Program-made: the position numbers and the translations under genes
The notes under the pieces: model-generated
What the model was told of the DNA's origin: nothing
Databases searched by the model: none
Seen by the model: the letters and a program-made list of their open reading frames with translations, nothing else
Shown here: positions 10,301 through 12,408 of the stretch, one piece after another
Layout of the letters: every line of letters starts with the position of its first letter
Position numbering within the stretch: the stretch's first letter is position 1
Source of the DNA: Chloromonas sp. AAM2
Lineage: Eukaryota > Chlorophyta > Chlorophyceae > Chlamydomonadales > Chlamydomonadaceae
DNA: 12,408 nucleotides
Reading direction: 5' to 3'
NCBI GenBank assembly: GCA_004335635.1
Contig: QAXH01003369.1
Span: 1 to 12,408 of the forward strand

Positions 10301-12370
10301 TGTGTTGCGATCCACCTGCTGTCTTGCCACCTCTGCCCTGCTCCCACCTGCTCCCTGTTTCCGTGCAGCCGTTTTCGCCCTTATGGCAGCACGTGAGGAA
10401 ACCGCTATCACGGGTGGATCGTCCAATCGCAGCACTCGGCGCGCGTTGTCGCTGACAAAGCTGCAACCACACACAAGCAGGACAAGCACGATCAAAGAAA
10501 CAAATGTATTTAGACGAACGAGGAAAAGAAACAATACTGTCCAGAAGTAGAGCTATCACTAGCTATACCCCCACACTGAGTACAGTTAGGGCAGTGGTCA
10601 GAATCTTGTAAATTGCAACAGGCAAGGGGAATTACGACTTGTAAACGTTGAGCCACATCGTTATCTTCAGCCCTCAGCACACGAGGTGTGTTCGGCCAGT
10701 CGCTTGTAAGCTCACCTCTTGACTTGCTCAACTTCGTCCGTTGAGTCCAGCATGTCGGACTTATTGACCACAAACACGACCTTCTTGCGCCACTGGCGGA
10801 TGTACTCCAGGAAACGGACCTGCAGTACGGTTGAGCAAATAAGCAGGTGGCAGATAAGCAGGTGGCAGATAAGCAGATGGCAGATAAGCAGGTTGCAGAT
10901 AAGCAGGTGGCAGATAAGCAGGTGGCAGATAATGACAACACATACACATGGCAGTGGAACACTAGGTGTGCCTGTGCCTTGTTTCACGAGAACGCAGGTG
11001 GCAGGTGCTGACAACTTGAGGACGGATCAACACTGGCAGTCACACTGGTGGCGCGGACAGCAACTGATTAACGGACAGAACGTGCTTGTGTGGATTGCAG
11101 TTTTGCACTGAAAGGACTATTTCGCGCTAGAAGACGGTAATACCCTGAGTGGTAAGACGAACAGAAAGTCTGTGTAAGCCCTTGCCCTGCCTACGTGCTT
11201 TACATCGACAATACCGGTTTTGGCCGTTTTCGTGCTTGGGTTACAACTGATTTAGTGGGTTCGTATGGTATTGACAGGCTGCGCTCGCCTTACTCTCGCT
11301 AACAAGTCCTACCTCGCTCTCGCTGAAAGGCCTGTCTGCGCTCATTACAAACAGCACCAGGTCCGCCCTGGGTACGTATTCCTCGGTCAGCCGCTGTTGC
11401 CGCTCGAGAATCACGTTAGTGCCGGGCGTGTCCACAATGTGCATCTCCTGCAGTAAACAAATGTGGGTAACTGATCTAGTCATTTGTGATGTGGCATGTT
11501 TACACGTTGTTTTAGAACCACGTGCATCTCCTGCAAACAACACACGCAACTGTTTTTCTTGCCACCTGCCCTGTACATATGACCTCACCCAAAAGGCTGT
11601 GTAATGACGCCAAATTATCGCTCGCAAAGTGATGGCCATTCAAATCCGTTGTTCCAGAGCCACTAAGCACCAGCACTGCTCTGACACTTGAGCAAGAAGG
11701 CAGAGCTTCAGTTCGTTGAATTGCTGTTTTCCAGGGAAGCAATTAGCACAAATGCACCGGCATCAAGTGCACAACACAACAGCCCAGTGGCTGGCCATAC
11801 AGGGAAAACATTTCATCTAGCACACGCCTTGCTTACCTCTAGCAACCTGGCAGGTAGGTACCTGACATACAGCCCGTCCGACTGTTGTTCCAACCGCTGC
11901 TCTGCTCCCGACTCGTCACTATACCTGCAAGCGTTTGGGGCCATGTCTAGCGAAATACCTGTCATCATGCGCAGCACTTCACCAATGCAAGACCGCTAGG
12001 GCTGTGGGCGCTACACTGCAACACAAGTTCAGGGCGCACTAGGATCATGATAATCGCATGACATAGCTTACGATCAACATTGCATGGCTCGGATTCACAG
12101 CTTGCAAACCGGACAGTTTAGGCGCTTAGCAGCTGCCTGCAAAACCATAACAAGCTGTTAGGATGCTACCAACCAAAGTAGTGTGACCAGCTGGCGAGTG
12201 TATTACCTGAGCACAGATATTTCGTTGGTTGTTGGCAGGATTCCCTCGGCCAGGAACTTGTTGCCCAGCAGTGCGTTGATGACGCTGCTCTTTCCGCTGT
12301 TGAACTCGCCAACCACCACAACCAGAAACGGTTCGTCCAACTGACGGACAGCATCGCGAAGTAGAGACAA
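4229..12370 (-). CDS. FZL: FZL-type chloroplast dynamin-like GTPase, 15 exons, 5' partial
   Basis: Joining minus-strand exons 12370-12207, 11925-11838, 11447-11313, 10819-10716, 10460-10348, 9958-9851, 9680-9559, 8931-8833, 8103-7978, 7280-7097, 6718-6612, 6195-6090, 5374-5257, 4882-4756 and 4363-4229 gives 1836 nt: 611 codons and TAG. Every junction is GT-AG and phase-compatible. Local numbering shows the P-loop GEFNSGKSS (21-29), PTT of switch I (46-48), DTPG (90-93) and NKSD (148-151). A helical stalk follows, then two hydrophobic segments (about 476-498 and 504-523) and a charged helical tail. This order and many local words match plant FZL (HIVDTPGTNVIL, RQQRLTEE, VPRADL, RLKLQTP). FZL is a mitofusin/bacterial-dynamin-like protein of thylakoid and envelope membranes; in Chlamydomonas it promotes thylakoid fusion. 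The transit peptide and N-terminal region lie off the right edge. Least certain are the start of exon 11 and the end of exon 14 (numbered within the window). Confidence 0.9.
4420..4460 (-). repeat. Diverged copy of terminal-exon start (with acceptor)
   Basis: On the minus strand CTGCAG is followed by GTTCAGCGGTTGGTTGCCCC, against GTTGAGCGGTTGGTCGCCCC in the real exon. The copy reads VQRLVAPL and the exon VERLVAPL. The boundaries are 83 bp apart, so use of this acceptor would shift the frame. A further piece of the intron flank (CAGGAAACGTCAGACATGCC) recurs at 4551-4570 against 4367-4386. Confidence 0.85.
4478..4517. repeat. 20-bp tandem duplication
   Basis: CGACCGTCCATTGAC and CGACGGCCCATTGAC lie side by side in the last FZL intron, about 20 bp apart. 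Confidence 0.6.
4756..4882 (-). CDS. FZL: FZL exon 14 of window
   Basis: The acceptor is GACTATGTGTTCAG. The exon encodes RAEIKGKVAKLASQFVTGVQ, then DRMKSALDEQLGETLEQASA, a helix following the membrane hairpin as in FZL. I used the donor TTC|GTGACA. Ending at 4726 with GAA|GTCAAA is equally in phase, would add ten residues and cannot be excluded. Neither donor is strong. Confidence 0.78.
4898..4986 (-). repeat. Duplicated intron tail upstream of exon 14
   Basis: GACACAGCCAAGGT at 4898-4911 recurs exactly at 4961-4974, and both copies are followed by similar sequence ending in TGCAAC. The 63-bp offset places a copy of the 3' intron tail just upstream of the working acceptor. The adjacent 4978-5018 is a short CAATGCAACC-rich repeat. 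Confidence 0.7.
5257..5374 (-). CDS. FZL: FZL exon 13 of window (membrane hairpin)
   Basis: The exon is 118 nt, with acceptor CGGTCCTTGCAG and donor CAG|GTGAGA. It encodes GAPAAGLVVTSW, then ENGFEDLLVLGAASAAAYAS, VINLPL and the first two bases of an Arg codon. It contains two hydrophobic stretches around the conserved (L)EDLL turn, the FZL two-pass membrane hairpin. Confidence 0.9.
5377..5466 (-). repeat. Duplicated intron tail upstream of exon 13
   Basis: Positions 5377-5419 and 5424-5465 are imperfect tandem copies, each running from CAAGGACC through GGCAG to CATTACA. The inner copy contains the acceptor of exon 13; the outer one has lost its CAG. Confidence 0.75.
5737..5760. repeat. Isolated relative of the 23-bp minisatellite unit
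   Basis: CGGAATGGTGTGAGCCAGAC closely resembles one unit of the tandem array at 7779-7930 (CGGTAATGGTGTGAGGCAGA), about 2 kb away in another FZL intron. Confidence 0.6.
5764..5865. repeat. 57-bp-offset tandem duplication in intron
   Basis: GAGATCGCTGAAAATT near 5767 recurs as GAGATCGCTGGAATTG near 5824, with looser similarity continuing to the CTTAC words downstream. It lies in the 715-nt intron between exons 12 and 13 (5375-6089), where I saw no missed exon. Confidence 0.55.
6090..6195 (-). CDS. FZL: FZL exon 12 of window
   Basis: The exon is 106 nt, with acceptor GTCTGGTCTCTCAG and donor CTGG|GTAAGG. It encodes IKPVSPADEFDLRAAASLLE, then SEMREAVVGTATTAL. The end begins the first membrane segment and aligns with the family's RLEQDIREVF region. 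A copy of its start sits 174 bp upstream. Confidence 0.88.
6259..6336. repeat. CA/CG-CA microsatellite
   Basis: This is a run of CA dinucleotides with interspersed CGCA units. It sits between the true acceptor of exon 12 and the upstream copy of that exon's start, and probably expanded after that duplication. Confidence 0.9.
6333..6380 (-). repeat. Copy of exon 12 start with intact acceptor, in frame
   Basis: On the minus strand TGTCTGTCAG is followed by codons reading VQPVGPADEFDLR, against IKPVSPADEFDLR in exon 12 (10 of 13 residues identical). The copy starts at 6369, exactly 174 nt upstream of the real start at 6195. The frame is open throughout, so it could serve as an alternative 3' splice site adding 58 residues. 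Confidence 0.87.
6441..6512. repeat. Tandem duplication of about 35 bp in intron
   Basis: CCAAAATCAGTCC followed by an AGTGA word occurs near 6443 and again near 6477, a short imperfect tandem duplication in the intron between exons 11 and 12 (6196-6611). Confidence 0.65.
6612..6718 (-). CDS. FZL: FZL exon 11 of window (Gly/Ser-rich insert)
   Basis: The exon is 107 nt, with acceptor TTGTGTCCTGTGCAG and donor GCG|GTGAGT. It encodes AMPVPTTSDNGNGGGSGVSE, then GGTGVVPMVSGGIA, a flexible low-complexity segment not conserved with plant FZL. A second acceptor, TTTTTACAG, allows a start at 6826, 108 nt further upstream. It is also in frame and would add 36 Cys/Arg/Trp-rich residues. I prefer the shorter form because the added residues look non-coding. 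Confidence 0.7.
7097..7280 (-). CDS. FZL: FZL exon 10 of window
   Basis: This is the longest exon here (184 nt), with acceptor GATTTCTGCAG and donor GAAG|GTGCGT. It encodes VKFEAEAVGFDRVRDAVAEH, then AGWLSANCDAQRSYYREFVE. The (K/E)HAGWL-type word matches the family's YAEWL region. It ends in phase 1. Confidence 0.9.
7250..7560 (-). repeat. Tandem unit of about 160 bp spanning exon 10 start and intron tail
   Basis: The first codons of exon 10 and about 120 bp of its preceding intron recur 160 bp upstream. The copy at 7440-7402 reads VKFEAEAVGCDRM, against VKFEAEAVGFDRV in the exon. Its acceptor AG has become AC. Flank similarity continues, for example AAGATTGCAAGGTTG near 7365 against ATGATTGTGAGGTTG near 7515. 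Confidence 0.82.
7779..7930. repeat. 23-bp minisatellite, about seven units
   Basis: Units begin every 23 bp (7783, 7806, 7829, 7852, 7875, 7898, 7921) and contain CAGACTTCGGTAATGGTGTG. Variants are limited to a C/T change in two or three units. It starts about 50 nt after the donor of exon 9, inside the 697-nt intron 7281-7977. There are no spacers, so it is not a CRISPR array. Confidence 0.95.
7978..8103 (-). CDS. FZL: FZL exon 9 of window
   Basis: The exon is 126 nt (42 codons), phase 0 at both ends, with acceptor GCCCATTGCAG and donor CTG|GTGAGG. It encodes VLAGVTGRLDAYIDRTLALS, then SLLEYVTGP. A degenerate copy of its first codons and acceptor lies 86 bp upstream. Confidence 0.88.
8154..8196 (-). 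repeat. Degenerate copy of exon 9 start with acceptor
   Basis: On the minus strand GCCTGCAG is followed by codons reading VLTGLTRMMDA, against VLAGVTGRLDA in exon 9. The boundary is at 8189, 86 bp upstream of the real one, so use of this site would shift the frame. Confidence 0.65.
8460..8597. repeat. 14-bp direct repeat, 124 bp apart
   Basis: GCTCCTATCACTCC occurs at 8460-8473 and 8584-8597 in the 729-nt intron between exons 8 and 9 (8104-8832). That intron also holds a GT run (8251-8266) and a GATGAT run (8563-8583). I saw no missed exon in it. Confidence 0.7.
8833..8931 (-). CDS. FZL: FZL exon 8 of window
   Basis: The exon is 99 nt (33 codons), phase 0 at both ends, with acceptor CTCTTGTGCAG and donor AAA|GTAAGA. 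It encodes a charged helix, AELSSVRSISRQLDRFRNDM, then AQRDALLK. It aligns with the plant stalk helix at the same place. Confidence 0.9.
9096..9223. repeat. Near-perfect inverted repeat, 58-bp arms, 12-nt loop
   Basis: The left arm 9096-9153 and right arm 9166-9223 are reverse complements with one exception. The loop is CTCGGAAGAGTA. In a plus-strand RNA the exception is a C/A mismatch; in a minus-strand RNA, the sense of the FZL transcript, it is a G-U pair, so the stem would be fully paired. It lies in the 627-nt intron between FZL exons 7 and 8. It could be a small-RNA precursor or a fold-back transposon remnant. A TGAT lies close to both outer ends, a possible but weak target duplication. 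Confidence 0.93.
9265..9327 (-). repeat. Diverged copy of exon 7 end with donor
   Basis: On the minus strand the codons read NKLQQDLGAAQ followed by CAG|GTCAGG, against NKLQQDLEAAQ and CAG|GTGGGG in exon 7. Over the last 35 nt of the match 30 are identical, and four of the five differences are synonymous. Looser ungapped similarity extends eight codons further. It lies 288 bp downstream of the real exon end. Confidence 0.87.
9559..9680 (-). CDS. FZL: FZL exon 7 of window
   Basis: The exon is 122 nt, with acceptor GTGTGTTTCAG and donor CAG|GTGGGG. It encodes GEGVRLKLQTPLFVADAL, then NKLQQDLEAAQ, the stalk helix with the RLKL(E/Q)TP signature. A second, diverged copy of its last codons and donor lies downstream at 9265-9327. 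Confidence 0.93.
9759..9796. repeat. Short tandem repeat AGGCCTGA
   Basis: AGGCCTGACTACTAGTT is followed directly by AGGCCTGAGTAGTTACC, a 17-bp imperfect duplication in the intron between exons 6 and 7. Confidence 0.6.
9851..9958 (-). CDS. FZL: FZL exon 6 of window
   Basis: The exon is 108 nt, with acceptor CTCGACTGCAG and a strong donor CAA|GTGAGT. It encodes DGDLLASSVEWVSSGFGKF, then ERLIYDFLIGGSS across the next junction. This corresponds to the start of the helical bundle after the GTPase domain. Confidence 0.9.
9997..10160. repeat. AAAAGCAAGAC 11-bp repeats in two clusters
   Basis: Three tandem AAAAGCAAGAC units at about 9997-10031 are followed by AGCAAGAAA. The block ACAAAAGCAAGACAGCAAGA recurs at about 10118-10137, with further AGAAAAGCA words to 10155. 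On the sense strand of FZL these are CT-rich (GTCTTGCTTTT). The first cluster lies about 40 nt upstream of the exon 6 acceptor. Confidence 0.8.
10348..10460 (-). CDS. FZL: FZL exon 5 of window
   Basis: The exon is 113 nt, with acceptor GTGTGGTTGCAG and donor CAG|GTGGGA. It encodes FVSDNARRVLRL, then VIAVSSRAAIRAK, matching the G5-region strand and SAR(S/A)A segment of FZL. The donor was chosen because it leaves the one-base overhang that exon 6 needs, and because the spacing to the next conserved block matches the family. Confidence 0.85.
10716..10819 (-). CDS. FZL: FZL exon 4 of window (G4, NKSD)
   Basis: The exon is 104 nt, with acceptor CCGTACTGCAG and donor AG|GTGAGC. It encodes VRFLEYIRQWRKKVVFVVNK followed by SD, the base-specifying G4 motif. 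It ends in phase 2. Confidence 0.95.
10841..10930. repeat. 15-bp minisatellite, six units
   Basis: There are exactly six units of AAGCAGGTGGCAGAT, with single-base variants in units three and four. It begins 21 nt upstream of the exon 4 acceptor in the 493-nt intron 10820-11312. On the sense strand each unit is 11/15 pyrimidine. Confidence 0.97.
11313..11447 (-). CDS. FZL: FZL exon 3 of window (G3, DTPG)
   Basis: The exon is 135 nt (45 codons), phase 0 at both ends, with acceptor TTTACTGCAG and donor GAG|GTAGGA. It encodes MHIVDTPGTNVILERQQRL and RADLVLFVMSADRPFSESE, which are hallmark FZL/mitofusin-like switch II sequences. Confidence 0.95.
11518..11548 (-). repeat. Short copy of exon 3 start with acceptor
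   Basis: On the minus strand TTGTTTGCAG is followed by GAGATGCACGTGG, against GTTTACTGCAG and GAGATGCACATTG at exon 3. The exactly shared core is TGCATCTCCTGCA on the plus strand. The boundary at 11530 is 83 bp upstream of the real one, so use would shift the frame. The host intron 11448-11837 has nothing else I can recognise. Confidence 0.65.
11838..11925 (-). CDS. FZL: FZL exon 2 of window
   Basis: The acceptor CGCTTGCAG and donor GAG|GTAAGC bracket 88 nt. It completes an Arg codon and encodes YSDESGAEQRL and DGLYVRYLPA. This corresponds to the plant FZL segment between switch I and the DTPG motif. Confidence 0.88.
12207..12370 (-). CDS. FZL: FZL exon 1 of window (G1/P-loop)
   Basis: The acceptor is TCCTCCTGCCTGCAG, with a long pyrimidine tract at 12371-12400. 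The exon begins in phase 0, encodes residues 1-54 and ends two bases into codon 55 at the donor AG|GTAATA. It carries the P-loop GEFNSGKSS and the switch I threonines of LPTTNE. An upstream exon must exist beyond the window, because no start codon fits here. Confidence 0.93.
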
Positions 12371-12408
12371 CTGCAGGCAGGAGGAGGTGAGGGGGGCAGG
12401 GAAAAAGG

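Noticed and set aside
10510..11111. Frames on both strands reading through the 15-bp repeat (CHLLI, LPPAY and RWQIS repeats)
   Set aside because: The repeat lacks stops in several registers, and the coding content on the minus strand is exon 4 only.

Overview
The window is eukaryotic nuclear DNA, most likely from a green alga or another member of the green lineage. It has spliceosomal GT-AG introns with pyrimidine-rich TGCAG-type acceptors and exons of about 90-185 nt in introns of about 170-730 nt. By eye the base composition is roughly balanced, and there are many simple repeats. Both recognisable genes belong to plant and algal families. The species cannot be fixed from sequence alone: a chlorophyte with a repeat-rich, medium-GC genome is my guess, and a streptophyte alga is not excluded.

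Layout, with both genes on the minus strand. (1) Positions 1-1547 are one uninterrupted 515-codon reading frame that runs off the left edge. It encodes a Gln/Ser/Pro/Trp-rich protein with a C-terminal block closely resembling the central conserved domain of EARLY FLOWERING 3 (ELF3/EEC family), a circadian evening-complex scaffold. (2) Positions 1548-4228 hold no convincing gene. This is the 5' flank of the ELF3-like gene and the 3' flank of the next one, with a 13-bp tandem repeat near 3572-3642. (3) Positions 4229-12370 are the C-terminal two thirds of an FZL gene (FZO-like, a mitofusin/bacterial-dynamin-like GTPase of the chloroplast). I resolved it into 15 exons with mutually consistent splice phases, giving 611 codons plus a TAG stop. 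All of the G1, G3 and G4 GTPase motifs, the two-pass membrane hairpin and the C-terminal helical tail are present. The 5' part (transit peptide and N-terminal region) lies beyond position 12370.

The most unusual feature is in the FZL introns. Many contain a decayed duplicate of the neighbouring intron/exon boundary. Five introns carry a copy of the 5' end of the following exon, some still with an AG acceptor (near 11530, 8189, 7440, 6369 and 4446). One carries a copy of the 3' end of the preceding exon with its donor (near 9271). Two carry duplicated intron tails. Several copies still read as protein in the exon's frame, with mostly synonymous differences. One (6369) could be used as an in-frame alternative acceptor that adds 58 Cys/Val-rich residues. 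A near-perfect inverted repeat with 58-bp arms (9096-9223) lies in the same introns and resembles a small-RNA precursor or fold-back element. Minisatellites of 23, 15 and 11 bp are also intronic.

The genes are not obviously functionally linked. One product should act at chloroplast membranes, the other probably in the nucleus.
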